A DNA stretch of 11,556 nt from Planctomycetaceae bacterium (GCA_027080405.1 JALWSL010000705.1:1-11556), one strand, 5' to 3'. Positions 1-7,869 are shown, counted from the stretch's first letter. Numbers and translations are program-made. The notes: a model not told the origin generated them from the sequence alone.

Positions 1-47
1 GGTGTGTCGTCTCTCTGGTCTGCATGGCGGAGCTTGCGAGTTGCTGA

Positions 48-1373
48 ATGACTGATCAAAATTCCAAATCGAAAACACCTCTGAATCGCAGAGAGTTTCT
101 GGGGAGCAGCGCCAGAAATGCTGCCCAAGCAGCCGCCGGTGTGGTCGCGATTTCGCAGGTTGGCAAATTGCAGGCGAAGTTGCCTGCAACACCGAATGAT
201 GCGGTTCGCCTCGGTTTTGTTGGATTGCGCAATCAGGGGGCTTCGCTGATCAAAAGTTTCCAGCAGGTAGAGAATTGCCAGATTGCCGGACTGTGCGATA
301 TCGACCAATCCGTTCAAGCTGCCGCGATGAAGCTGATTGAATCTCCCAGGCATCAACCGTTTCTGTGTGATGATTATCGCAAAATACTCGATTCTCCAGA
401 AATAGATGCGGTTGTGATTGCCACGCCGGACCATCATCACGCCTGGATGACAGCGATGGCGTGCGATGCCGGGAAAGATATCTATCTGGAAGCACCAACC
501 ACGCACACCATTGAACAGGGCGTGCAACTACAGAGAATGATTTCGCATTCTCAATCGGTCGTGCAGGTCGGCTTGCAACAACGCAGCGGTTTGCATTTTC
601 AATCGGCTATCGATTTTCTGCACAGTGGGCAGTTGGGCGAAGTCTATCAGGCGCGGGCATGGTCTGCGGTCAAGAGACAGAGGCTGAGACGGCAAACAGA
701 ACCGCACCAGAGATCATCACGAAAAAGCTCGCAAAAGAAAACGTCCCTGCAGGAGCCAATGCTATCTGAAAACGTGCAATTGGCCTGGTTGGGGCAGGAG
801 AAGAAAAGTACGCTTCATCCGCTTGATTGGCATTATCATTGGCGATGGATGTGGGATTACGGCTCGGGAGAATTGGGGAATTGGGGCGTTCACTTGCTGG
901 ATACGGCTCGCTGGGGGATGAATGTCGAACTGCCGCAGCGTGTTGTTGCGACAGGAAGTTGCCGACATTTTAATGATGGACGTCAAACACCCGATACGAT
1001 GAATGTTCTCTACGATTTCGGTGGGAAGTCGATCACCTGGGAACATCGCCAGTGGTCTTCACGCGGGATCGAAGGACGTTCCCATGGCGTTGCCTTTTAC
1101 GGAGATCGGGGCGTTCTCATCCTTGATCGTAGCGGCTGGAAGGTTTACGACCACACTCCTGCCATTTCGGTTCAGGCAAGTGAATTACGCGTCAACCATG
1201 CCCGTGCCTTCATCCACGCGGTGAAAAATCGCACCGAACCGGCGACCACTTATGAAGTCGGTCGCATCAGTTCCGAATTGTGCCACTTGGGCAACCTGGC
1301 TTATCGAAACGACCGGGAACTGCGTCTGGATGATCTCACCGGCGAGGTGGTTTCCCCGGAGTTGCACTCATAA
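48..1373 (+). CDS. Tat-exported Gfo/Idh/MocA-family oxidoreductase-like protein with altered motifs
   Basis: The 441-residue product begins with a twin-arginine signal (NRREFLGSSA, residues 13-22) and a small-residue hydrophobic stretch to about residue 36, so export by the Tat system is likely. A Rossmann-type N-terminal domain (about 53-175) is followed by the C-terminal alpha/beta domain. The signature around residues 261-289, with WHYHWRWMWDYGSG and then GNWGVHLLD, is typical of the secreted Gfo/Idh/MocA proteins numerous in planctomycetes, which usually act on sugars or related polyols with NAD(P). Two things are odd. The nucleotide-binding loop reads GLRNQG (59-64) where GxGxxG is expected, and the usual EKP motif is EAP (148-150), so the active-site lysine is missing. 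A very basic segment (about 208-232) replaces the usual linker. ATG follows directly on a TGA at 45-47, and the upstream ribosome site is weak. Family assignment is firm; enzymatic activity is doubtful and the substrate unknown. Confidence 0.9.
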   Translation: MTDQNSKSKTPLNRREFLGSSARNAAQAAAGVVAISQVGKLQAKLPATPNDAVRLGFVGLRNQGASLIKSFQQVENCQIAGLCDIDQSVQAAAMKLIESPRHQPFLCDDYRKILDSPEIDAVVIATPDHHHAWMTAMACDAGKDIYLEAPTTHTIEQGVQLQRMISHSQSVVQVGLQQRSGLHFQSAIDFLHSGQLGEVYQARAWSAVKRQRLRRQTEPHQRSSRKSSQKKTSLQEPMLSENVQLAWLGQEKKSTLHPLDWHYHWRWMWDYGSGELGNWGVHLLDTARWGMNVELPQRVVATGSCRHFNDGRQTPDTMNVLYDFGGKSITWEHRQWSSRGIEGRSHGVAFYGDRGVLILDRSGWKVYDHTPAISVQASELRVNHARAFIHAVKNRTEPATTYEVGRISSELCHLGNLAYRNDRELRLDDLTGEVVSPELHS

Positions 1374-1402
1374 AACAGCGCAGACATAGTCCCGGCAGAT
1401 TT

Positions 1403-1441
1403 CCAATCGTGGACAGCGTTTTCTGCCACGCTTCCGATTGG
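1403..1441. terminator. Hairpin between convergent genes, possible bidirectional terminator
   Basis: An outer stem CCAATCG/CGATTGG encloses an inner stem GTGGaCAG/CTGCCAC with a one-base bulge; the two stems are separated by an internal loop on the 3' side. It sits in the 82-base gap between two convergent genes, where a terminator is expected. Neither side has a proper T tract, so intrinsic termination is uncertain. Confidence 0.35.
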
Positions 1442-1455
1442 CTGAACAGTGCAGC

Positions 1456-3396
1456 CTATTTATAGGGCATCATGATTTCTTCCGGTTCGATGCCGGCGAC
1501 AAAATTGCTGCTGTCATCCAGAATCGATTCACCCAGTTTGGTGATGGCCCTGAAATATTTGCCGTTGGGGCGTTGACCCGAAATCCGATTTTTCAAATGT
1601 TGCGCCAACACTGCAGCGGCTGCAATTTGCTGTTCGTTTCCGGTTTTCGCTGCAAACAGGCATGTGACCAGCATGACAACCTGATCTTGAATGACCGCAG
1701 AAATATTCGCCATCGCACATTGACGATCCGCCAGCGCCAGCTGGAACTTCCGCATCAGATTGTCAGCCTCGAGCCGCGAATGCTGCAACCGTTCAGAGGC
1801 GAACTCGACATAATCCTTCAAGCTGTCCGGAATATTGGGGAACTCCGCTTTTGCCGGCCAGGAAAGGGATTCACCCACTCGCCATTTCACATATGGTATT
1901 GCCGCATGACGTAACGCAATTAAATGTGAAGGATTGAGCGGGTTGGGCTGTTTGATGCCCGCGTTTTGCAGAGCCTTTCCGATTGGTTCGTAAAAATCCT
2001 TGCCATGTTTTTTTATCAACGATTTGAGAAAAGCCATGCTCAGCATTTCGCCTTCTCCTTCGTAAATACACGGGGCGAGAAATTCATGGACATTATCGCC
2101 GAATAGATGACCGTGCAAAAACGAACGTCCGCCATGCGTCTTCATAAACAGTTCGATCGCGACTTCTTTCTGGGCCTCACTGCCAAAAACTTTGGCAATG
2201 ATACATTCCATTTCACCACGATACCCCTGATCGAGAATTCCGCCGCACCATTCGGTCATGGCGTCACAGGCGGTGATGTAGGCGGCCATCATGCCAAGGC
2301 GTCTGCGAACCAGTTCACGCTGGTCAATCGGCAGCCCGTATGTCTCCCGATAATGGGCCCACGGAAGTGTGTTGGCAAGCATCAGGCGAATGGTTCCGGC
2401 TGCGTTCGCACAAAGCGCAACGCGTCCCCTGTTCAGGCCGTGATAGGCAATCGTCAAACCATCGCCATTTTCGATTTGAAGCAGGTTTTCTTTCGGAACA
2501 CGAAATTTGTTGAACACCAGTCCGTTGTTGTAAGAATGTTTCAAGGCGTACAGACCATATTTGGTGATACGGAATTGGTCGTTTTCTTCTTCAGGAAGTT
2601 GCACAATGAAGACACTTGCTTTTCCATCAATTTTGCAAACCAGTCCGATCACCCGCCCCAAAATGGCATTGGTGATGAAAAGTTTCTCTCCGGTGATGAG
2701 ATAATCGTCGCCATCGGCTTCCGCAACGGTTTGCAGCGCGGTCAGATCAGAGCCGGCCCCCGGTTCGGTCAAAGCGAATGCCGAAAGGCGTTCCCCCGAG
2801 GCAAGCAGAGGAAGAAATCGCTGTTTCTGTTCTTCATTGCCGAATGTCATCAATGGATCGACTGCACCAATACATCCATGGACCGATCCGAGCCCCGCGA
2901 TGGTTGGATTAAGTGTCGCCATGCGTGTGAGAAAACGGGAGAAAATCTGAAAGGGGACCTCCTGACCACCATACTTCTTCTCAACAAGAAGCCCCCAATA
3001 ACCGGCTGCTCCCAGATCATCAAACAGTTCGCGTGTTACCTTGCCTTCTTTCGTGTAATGCGTTCCATTTTTCTGATGGGTGGCGACGACTTCCATCGAT
3101 TTCGAAAAGACTTTCTCCATCTGCCCGTCAGCTTCAGGGAGGGTAATCTGAAATGCCTCGCTGGGAAAGCTGCGATCCCAAACAGCCCTGTGAATAGGCG
3201 AATTATGCGTTTGATACTGGTCAGCAAAAAGAAGCTCCACTTCATCATCGGCCCGGTCTATCGTGCCGGTCTTCTTCGCTTCTTCCTGTGACTTGCCTCC
3301 CAACAGTAGCGCTGTCTCGACGAAAGTTGCATCCTTGTCCCCTGATGCTGTAGAGGTATTTTTCAGGTCGTCGGGCTTACCGGTAGAATCTGACAT
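1456..3396 (-). CDS. Acyl-CoA dehydrogenase, long VLCAD-like form
   Basis: This predicted FAD-dependent flavoenzyme of 646 residues would perform the first, alpha-beta dehydrogenation step of fatty-acid beta-oxidation, passing electrons to electron-transfer flavoprotein. The N-terminal and middle domains carry the family signature [15 protein letters not shown] (about 207-221) and [10 protein letters not shown] (420-429). The catalytic glutamate is retained in CIYEGEGEM (Glu446). Ordinary short- and medium-chain enzymes have about 380-400 residues. This one has some 190 more at the C terminus, as in very-long-chain dehydrogenases and ACAD9, and a polar N-terminal extension of roughly 75 residues before the core. 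A frame-compatible ATG lies 21 codons upstream, but the chosen ATG at 3396 has GAGGGAGAG just before it, and the upstream segment is not needed for the fold. The gene is monocistronic as far as seen. Chain-length preference is inferred from architecture only. Confidence 0.92.
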   Translation of the reverse strand: MSDSTGKPDDLKNTSTASGDKDATFVETALLLGGKSQEEAKKTGTIDRADDEVELLFADQYQTHNSPIHRAVWDRSFPSEAFQITLPEADGQMEKVFSKSMEVVATHQKNGTHYTKEGKVTRELFDDLGAAGYWGLLVEKKYGGQEVPFQIFSRFLTRMATLNPTIAGLGSVHGCIGAVDPLMTFGNEEQKQRFLPLLASGERLSAFALTEPGAGSDLTALQTVAEADGDDYLITGEKLFITNAILGRVIGLVCKIDGKASVFIVQLPEEENDQFRITKYGLYALKHSYNNGLVFNKFRVPKENLLQIENGDGLTIAYHGLNRGRVALCANAAGTIRLMLANTLPWAHYRETYGLPIDQRELVRRRLGMMAAYITACDAMTEWCGGILDQGYRGEMECIIAKVFGSEAQKEVAIELFMKTHGGRSFLHGHLFGDNVHEFLAPCIYEGEGEMLSMAFLKSLIKKHGKDFYEPIGKALQNAGIKQPNPLNPSHLIALRHAAIPYVKWRVGESLSWPAKAEFPNIPDSLKDYVEFASERLQHSRLEADNLMRKFQLALADRQCAMANISAVIQDQVVMLVTCLFAAKTGNEQQIAAAAVLAQHLKNRISGQRPNGKYFRAITKLGESILDDSSNFVAGIEPEEIMMPYK

Positions 3397-3401
3397 CGCT
3401 A

Positions 3402-3410
3402 CTCTCCCTC
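3402..3410 (-). promoter_or_regulatory. Ribosome binding site that fixes the acyl-CoA dehydrogenase start
   Basis: On the minus strand GAGGGAGAG lies a few bases before ATG at 3396, with good anti-Shine-Dalgarno complementarity. The alternative upstream ATG at 3459 has no comparable site. The ten bases GGGAGAGTAG recur in the same position before the FliL-like gene. Confidence 0.7.
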
Positions 3411-3482
3411 TGATATCGAAGCAGTCTGGAAAATCATGAGCCAACTCGTGCAACTTCAACTCCTGAAGAAAGAGGCATCGGA

Positions 3483-3511
3483 TGTAACAGGCGATAATGC
3501 ACCGGGTTACA
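3483..3511. repeat. Inverted repeat in the leader of the acyl-CoA dehydrogenase gene
   Basis: Perfect six-base arms TGTAAC and GTTACA flank a 17-base centre. On the minus strand an inner GGTG/CGCC pairing with a six-base loop is also possible, so it could act as an RNA hairpin. The arms are 23 bases apart centre to centre, about two helical turns, which would also suit a dimeric repressor. It lies between the candidate promoter and the start codon. Function is inferred from position only. Confidence 0.4.
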
Positions 3512-3554
3512 AATAAACAGCCCCCAAATCAAGCTCTGAAAAAGCACTGGCGCG

Positions 3555-3563
3555 ATTATAGCA
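3555..3563 (-). promoter_or_regulatory. Candidate extended -10 promoter for the acyl-CoA dehydrogenase gene
   Basis: The minus strand reads TGCTATAAT, a perfect TATAAT with the TGn extension. No convincing -35 box is present at 16-18 bases, which is tolerated by extended -10 promoters. Transcription would start near 3548, giving a leader of about 150 bases. Confidence 0.45.
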
Positions 3564-3973
3564 AGTTGGAGTCATTAGCATAGTCCCCAGAACGGCGGGT
3601 TCATTCTAATCGTTGTAGCCAAACTGGTCTTTTTCAAATATTTGCAGGTCTTTCTCAAACTTCTCCCATCAGTAACACCTTTCGTGGCGCAGTACGATGA
3701 TCGATTGAGAGCATCAGTACCGATTCGAAACCTTCGATGATTGATCCGTCTTTTGTCATCAGAAGGCCTTATTTGTACATGCGATGCAGTTTCGGCATCT
3801 GGAAACCTGTAAAAGTGACCGAATAAGAAAAAAAGATTGAAAATCTGAGGGAAACTCTGTTGAAATTGTTGGAGAAATGACGATACTTTCCCGAACCTGT
3901 CGTAGCGGGAAAAACTCGTTACAGATAAGCGGAGTGACATCAGCAGCTGGAATGTTTAGCAAGCTCGAACAGA
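3564..3973. other. Non-coding stretch without a recognisable gene
   Basis: Open frames here (121 and 77 codons on the minus strand) have no ribosome binding site, start from ATG or GTG codons in an AT-rich context and encode low-complexity Phe/Ser/Arg-rich peptides unlike any family I know. A short AGATT/AATCT hairpin followed by seven T on the minus strand (about 3827-3846) resembles a weak terminator but has no gene to end. I see nothing else. Confidence 0.5.
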
Positions 3974-4002
3974 CTGGCAAATTCTGGTGCACCTGCTACA
4001 AT
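3974..4002 (+). promoter_or_regulatory. Sigma70-type promoter of the tRNA unit
   Basis: A -35 box CTGGCA (3974-3979) and a -10 box TACAAT (3997-4002) are separated by exactly 17 bases. Transcription would start near 4009, about 15 bases before the first tRNA. Confidence 0.6.
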
Positions 4003-4022
4003 GGACAGGTCTTTCGATTCAG

Positions 4023-4097
<75 letters not shown>

Positions 4098-4142
4098 TTC
4101 GAATCGAAGCCTCGGGAGCAGAGGGCTTCCTTTCTCCCCGAT

Positions 4143-4215
4143 GGGGACGTAGCTCAATTGGGAGAGCACTGCCTTTGCAAGGCAGGGGTTGAGGGTTCGA
4201 GCCCCTTCGTCTCCA
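4143..4215 (+). tRNA. trnA: tRNA-Ala (anticodon TGC)
   Basis: A full 73-base cloverleaf is visible. The acceptor stem GGGGACG pairs with CGTCTCC (one G-T wobble), and the anticodon stem CTGCC/GGCAG encloses loop TTTGCAA with TGC at 4176-4178. The T arm is GAGGG-TTCGAGC-CCCTT and the discriminator base is A. CCA is not encoded. It lies 45 bases after tRNA-Ile, the same order as in the 16S-23S spacer of many bacteria, but no rRNA sequence flanks it here. Confidence 0.97.
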
Positions 4216-4223
4216 CCTGAATG

Positions 4224-4255
4224 GCCACTTGTCCCAACGGATGAGTGGCTTTTTT
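4224..4255 (+). terminator. Intrinsic terminator of the tRNA unit
   Basis: GCCACTTGTCC and GGATGAGTGGC form an 11-base-pair stem with two G-T wobbles and a CAAC tetraloop, followed immediately by six T. It begins nine bases after tRNA-Ala. Confidence 0.85.
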
Positions 4256-4521
4256 GCTTGCCTCGACTCTTTTGCAGACTCAGCTGAAACTGTCTGCTGA
4301 TGCCAGCGATAATATGCCTTTTTCTTGTTTACCCTGAGCTGGAAATTCACCCGTGTATCTGCACAACCGCCAGGGAACCATTCCTGTCCTCGATTCCCTT
4401 CAGGAAAAACAGGACTTAATAATATATGGCGAGGAATCGAAACATGCCCAATTGACAACTTGGCCGGTCTCCCTGTTGGAACTTCTTCCTTTTGTTGTTT
4501 TCTCCACTGTTAAATAAATCC
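4256..4521. other. Non-coding gap with interlocking inverted repeats
   Basis: No ORF here looks coding; the 172-codon antisense frame crossing both tRNAs is a known type of artefact. Two perfect inverted repeats interlock: TCCTGT (4382-4387) with ACAGGA (4409-4414), and TCGATTCC (4390-4397) with GGAATCGA (4433-4440). Such an order could form a pseudoknot or two alternative structures. A perfect TTGACA at 4452-4457 has no good -10 box at the right distance. The gap leads into the small ORF at 4537. Confidence 0.3.
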
Positions 4522-4527
4522 AAAGGA
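4522..4527 (+). promoter_or_regulatory. Ribosome binding site of the 52-residue ORF
   Basis: AAAGGA ends nine bases before ATG at 4537. It is the main argument that this short frame is translated. Confidence 0.5.
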
Positions 4528-4536
4528 AAATAAAAG

Positions 4537-4695
4537 ATGGCGATAATTAATGCTGACTTGACTGTCGTTATTCCAGAGGATGCTCTCCATCAAAATGATT
4601 TGAATACTTTTTGGTTGTCACTGGCGAACTACGAGAGCGTAACGGGGCGTGATGTTCGTGAGCAACTTCAGCAGGGGGTATTTGAGGGACCGTAG
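4537..4695 (+). CDS. Small uncharacterised protein (52 residues)
   Basis: The short plus-strand frame starts at ATG 4537 and ends at TAG 4693-4695. It has a Shine-Dalgarno (AAAGGA) at normal spacing, a balanced amino-acid composition, a mix of hydrophobic and charged residues, and no signal peptide or membrane segment. It starts MAIINADLTVVIPED and ends REQLQQGVFEGP. I do not recognise a family. The hydrophobic start followed by a polar, helix-prone second half (about 17-48) would suit a small folded or partner-binding protein. Its last 28 bases overlap, tail to tail, the end of the minus-strand toroid-like gene. The gene lies after the tRNA terminator, so it would need its own promoter, for which I see no good candidate. 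It could still be a chance frame. Confidence 0.45.
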   Translation: MAIINADLTVVIPEDALHQNDLNTFWLSLANYESVTGRDVREQLQQGVFEGP

Positions 4696-5807
4696 TAACC
4701 CTCCGGTTCCAACGCTGTTGCAAACATGACGGAATTGATGTTACGGTGGTCAATCCAGGTTGAGGCTTTCTGATGAGCCATCCAAAACGATTCAATCTGG
4801 TTGGCAAGGCCACCGAAATACTGCAACTTTTTGACAAGGGACGATGTCTCTTGATCACCAGCAGCAATTGCGGCAGTCGCCTCCAGACCGTGCAGTCCGA
4901 TTGCCAATCCAATTTCGCGGAAGGGCAGGCGATACGAGGCCGGGGCGAGTAGAGACGTCGTATCCATGAACGCCTGCAGACTGTCCCGAGTTTCCTGTAG
5001 AAGTCGTATGAGCAAATCGTGAAGCCTGATATCACGACTGAAAACCAGCGTTGCGAGACGGTGGGAATTTTCAAGCAAGTTGCCTATTCCAAGTGCGTCG
5101 GTTGTGACCCAGTGACCGGACTCACACATTTCACGAAAATCGGCGATTGCCCCGCTCAGGTCGTTCTCGCTCCCTCCTGCAGATTTTTCGAGGGACTGCA
5201 ATTCCAGGCAGGTGATGAAACCGTCGAGCGGATCATGTTGCCCCATCGAATCGACCAGTGGACGGCTCAAATCAATACTCATTTTCCAGTAAATCCGCTT
5301 GTGGCCAGTTGTTGTCGTGTGGACGAAGGCTCGGTGTGCTGTACAGGCGAGTTCAACTGCCCAGGATATGAAAGTTTTGTCACCTGTCTCCTGTCCGATC
5401 CGGAATAGAGTATGCATCCATCTCGTCAAATAGTGGAAGTACTGCCCATCCCGATGCCATTCCAGTTCCGGATCATAGGGGGTATCTGGCTGTCGTTCAT
5501 TCAATTTTTTGCCAATTCTCAACCCGCCAATTGTAGGGTGCTTCTCGGCTTCCAAATCCGGCAGCCCGCTGATCCAACCCACTCTCTCCTCATCTGTGCG
5601 GTGTTTTCCCAACGTATGATGGACTTGGTCGACGAGTTCCAGGGCGAGCACCAAATACTGTTTCTTTTTTGTTTTACGGAATAATCCCAGGAAATTACAA
5701 ACGGCGAATGAATCAGTCCACAAGTATCGCTGTGGAGGGAACTTCCCGGAGAGTCCCGTTCTCGTCGCAAAATCCATCATCAATGCTTCAGCGAGTTCGT
5801 GCTTCAC
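4668..5807 (-). CDS. Conserved protein resembling six-hairpin (alpha/alpha toroid) enzymes
   Basis: This 379-residue protein has no signal peptide or membrane segment, so it is probably cytoplasmic. It has evenly spaced amphipathic helices and aromatic-rich conserved blocks in the style of (alpha/alpha)6-barrel glycosidases and epimerases. The blocks are YLWTDSFAVCNFLG (28-41), HPTIGGLRIGKKL (90-102), EWHRDGQYFHYLTRWMH (116-132), YWKMSIDLSRPLVDSMGQHD (173-192) and FREIGLAIGLHGL (296-308). The reaction and substrate are unknown. The start is GTG, supported by CGAGGT seven bases upstream. The gene begins 23 bases after the stop of the methyltransferase/esterase-like fusion gene, so the two are probably one operon and may share a pathway. 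The final nine codons overlap the end of the opposing 52-residue ORF. The fold is my inference from the pattern of motifs; a conserved hypothetical protein with this motif set is the safe call. Confidence 0.82.
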   Translation of the reverse strand: MKHELAEALMMDFATRTGLSGKFPPQRYLWTDSFAVCNFLGLFRKTKKKQYLVLALELVDQVHHTLGKHRTDEERVGWISGLPDLEAEKHPTIGGLRIGKKLNERQPDTPYDPELEWHRDGQYFHYLTRWMHTLFRIGQETGDKTFISWAVELACTAHRAFVHTTTTGHKRIYWKMSIDLSRPLVDSMGQHDPLDGFITCLELQSLEKSAGGSENDLSGAIADFREMCESGHWVTTDALGIGNLLENSHRLATLVFSRDIRLHDLLIRLLQETRDSLQAFMDTTSLLAPASYRLPFREIGLAIGLHGLEATAAIAAGDQETSSLVKKLQYFGGLANQIESFWMAHQKASTWIDHRNINSVMFATALEPEGYYGPSNTPC

Positions 5808-5814
5808 AGGATCT

Positions 5815-5820
5815 ACCTCG
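5815..5820 (-). promoter_or_regulatory. Ribosome binding site supporting the GTG start of the toroid-like gene
   Basis: The minus strand reads CGAGGT seven bases before GTG at 5807, within the 23-base gap between the two genes. This supports a GTG start directly after the upstream gene. Confidence 0.6.
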
Positions 5821-5830
5821 CGGGTGGCCT

Positions 5831-7831
5831 TTAGTCGTCCATGAGGGCAAATGGATGTGGCGGTTCATGCTCGGCAACTTGTTGTGTCGAAAGGGCACGA
5901 ACTGCGGAGGTCTCGTCGAACCAGATCCACTCATCAAATTGCCGAGAAAGCGACGCATCGAAATAGTGGCTCAATCGCTCTGTTTCCGGACGATAGATGA
6001 CGCCAATGGCTCGCTCGAGCCGGCGGGCAGCAAGAGCAGTCGTCAATTGTGGATCGTGCGACCGGGTTAAAGGAAGAAAGAACGCGTCCAATTCAGAATA
6101 ATGCATCAAACGTTCGTAACTGTCCGGATGGGCTGGGCGCACCTCCTTGATTTCAATGGGACCATCCCAATGCGACGCCGCTGCAACAGTCCCATGATCG
6201 GTTCCCTGCCCGATGATATACACGTTTTGCCCGAAGGCCCTACGGCACAGTTGGCCTACATTGATTTGCCCATGCTTCCCGAATTGCGTTGCGGCGGCAT
6301 TGCCAAGGTGGGAATTGTGTTCCCAGATGACGGCTTTAGAGCCGGGGCCCCGGTGTTCAAGAAGCGATTGCAGCGTTTGGAACATGTGTGTGTCGCGGTG
6401 ATTCCAGGATTCATCCGACCCGTAGTACATGATTCGATAATACTGCTCCGCATCGGCGATCAGTTGCGCATTCATTTGGGCGTCGAAAAGAGCTTCCCGA
6501 TCTCGCACGGCAGTTTTGATCCGCCGCCCGAGCAGGTCTTTCAGTACCTGCACAACTTCCGCTTCGCAGTTGCGGTAGGCACCGGTTATAGCTGCCTGTC
6601 CGTAGCGAGCCGGGTCTGATTCCCAAGGGGTCAGGCATCCATAGCGTACACGGGCAACTTCTGCCGACTTGGGATCGACCCGATCAAGGTACTCAAGCAC
6701 ACAATGGATCGACGTAAACAGACTGTAGAGATCCAGACCATAGAAACCGACTTCCCGGTTCGGATGATCAAGATTGAAGTCGCGCAGCCAATGAACGAAG
6801 TCCAGCACTTCCTGGTTCCGCCACATCCACGTGGGGAATCTCGAAAAGGCCTCCCATTCGTGCGGCTCCTCACGTTCTTTATGGGTGACGAAGTCGTGGA
6901 TCCGATAGGCGTCCGGCCAATCAGCCTCAATGGCAACAAAATCAAAGCCTTTATTCTCGATCAACTCTCTTGTGATCGCCGCCCGAATTCGGTAAAACTC
7001 CGACGTCCCGTGGGTCGCCTCACCTATCAGCACAATCTCCGCGTCACCGATCCGATCCATTAATCCTCCCAGATCAGGGTGGTCAGGCGAAACAATCGGT
7101 TCTGCCGCCTGTCGAATCCTCTCCGGAAGTCCTTGGGGTTGTTTACCGGGGACGCGTGGAGACCTCGTTTCCACTTCGTCCTGCCAACCGGCTTCCCCTA
7201 TCAGCGGGACGAATTGAACGGCCCCCATTTCATCATATTCGAACTCATCATCACCGCGGCGAATGACGCGGATCAACCTTTGAGACTTTTGATCCTCTCC
7301 CACGGGCATGACAAGGCGACCACCAATTGTCAACTGCTGGAGTAACGAGGAAGGAACGCCTGGTCCGCCTGCAGCCACGATAATTGCGTTGTAGGGAGCG
7401 TGCTCGGGCCAACCCTGTGAACCATCGGCATGCAGGACACGAATATTATCGTATCCCAACTGTGTCAAACGCTCCCGAGCCGTTTCGGCCAATTCACGAT
7501 GACGTTCGATCGTGTAAACCTCTCTGGCAATTCTTGAAAGAACCGCCGCCGCATATCCCGATCCCGTGCCGATTTCCAACACCCGATCCTGCGGCCCCAG
7601 TTCCAACGCTTCGGTCATGTAGGCGACGATCAATGGCTGGGAAATCGTCTGTCCAGAACCGATTGGTAGCGGCGTATTCCGATATGCGAACTCGCGCATA
7701 TCCTCTGAGACAAACTCCTCCCGCGGAACCACCCGCATCGCCTGCAGCACAGATTCATCACGGATTCCCAACAGACGCAACTCCGTTTCGATCAAGTGTT
7801 CGCGCTGCTGGTGAAAATCGATATCACTCAC
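5831..7831 (-). CDS. Protein-L-isoaspartate O-methyltransferase fused to an erythromycin-esterase-like domain
   Basis: A 666-residue fusion. Residues 1 to about 215 are a complete PCMT domain, which uses S-adenosylmethionine to methylate isoaspartyl residues in damaged proteins. It has the conserved loop IGSGQTISQP (57-66), the AdoMet motif VLEIGTGSGY (84-93) and QFVPL near its end, closely resembling E. coli Pcm. After a proline-rich linker (about 223-240) comes an erythromycin-esterase (EreA/EreB/EreC) family domain. It has LIGEATHGTSEF with His274, IEADWPDA with Glu302, WEHNSHLG (503-510) and ERAIGVIYRP (606-615). The residues expected for that active site are present, so it is probably an active hydrolase, though macrolide cleavage is not implied. 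No signal peptide: cytoplasmic. I prefer GTG 7831, with GGGAGG eight bases upstream, over GTG 7876, which lacks a ribosome site and lies inside a palindrome. It precedes the toroid-like gene by 23 bases. Confidence 0.93.
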   Translation of the reverse strand: MSDIDFHQQREHLIETELRLLGIRDESVLQAMRVVPREEFVSEDMREFAYRNTPLPIGSGQTISQPLIVAYMTEALELGPQDRVLEIGTGSGYAAAVLSRIAREVYTIERHRELAETARERLTQLGYDNIRVLHADGSQGWPEHAPYNAIIVAAGGPGVPSSLLQQLTIGGRLVMPVGEDQKSQRLIRVIRRGDDEFEYDEMGAVQFVPLIGEAGWQDEVETRSPRVPGKQPQGLPERIRQAAEPIVSPDHPDLGGLMDRIGDAEIVLIGEATHGTSEFYRIRAAITRELIENKGFDFVAIEADWPDAYRIHDFVTHKEREEPHEWEAFSRFPTWMWRNQEVLDFVHWLRDFNLDHPNREVGFYGLDLYSLFTSIHCVLEYLDRVDPKSAEVARVRYGCLTPWESDPARYGQAAITGAYRNCEAEVVQVLKDLLGRRIKTAVRDREALFDAQMNAQLIADAEQYYRIMYYGSDESWNHRDTHMFQTLQSLLEHRGPGSKAVIWEHNSHLGNAAATQFGKHGQINVGQLCRRAFGQNVYIIGQGTDHGTVAAASHWDGPIEIKEVRPAHPDSYERLMHYSELDAFFLPLTRSHDPQLTTALAARRLERAIGVIYRPETERLSHYFDASLSRQFDEWIWFDETSAVRALSTQQVAEHEPPHPFALMDD

Positions 7832-7839
7832 GAGACTGG

Positions 7840-7845
7840 CCTCCC
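7840..7845 (-). promoter_or_regulatory. Ribosome binding site choosing the start of the fusion gene
   Basis: GGGAGG on the minus strand stands eight bases before GTG 7831. The longer frame from GTG 7876 has no purine-rich site, and its first 15 residues are polar and absent from typical PCMT proteins. Confidence 0.6.
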
Positions 7846-7869
7846 ACTTTCTATCCGCTGACTTCTCCT

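Noticed and set aside
3..47. Short open frame ending in TGA directly before the first ATG, possible end of an upstream gene
   Set aside because: Only 14 codons are visible, too few to judge as coding.
2107..3291. Plus-strand 394-codon frame opposite the acyl-CoA dehydrogenase gene
   Set aside because: Fully antisense to a gene with clear family motifs; its composition is that of a shadow frame.
3827..3846. AGATT/AATCT hairpin with a T run on the minus strand, resembling a terminator
   Set aside because: The stem has five pairs and is AT-rich, and no minus-strand gene lies upstream of it.
3575..3940. Minus-strand 121-codon frame in the gap before the tRNAs
   Set aside because: ATG without a Shine-Dalgarno, low-complexity product and no recognisable domain.
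5831..7831. Reading the Ere-like domain as a macrolide resistance determinant
   Set aside because: Fusion to PCMT, lack of any resistance context and the breadth of the Ere superfamily make a housekeeping or metabolic role more likely.
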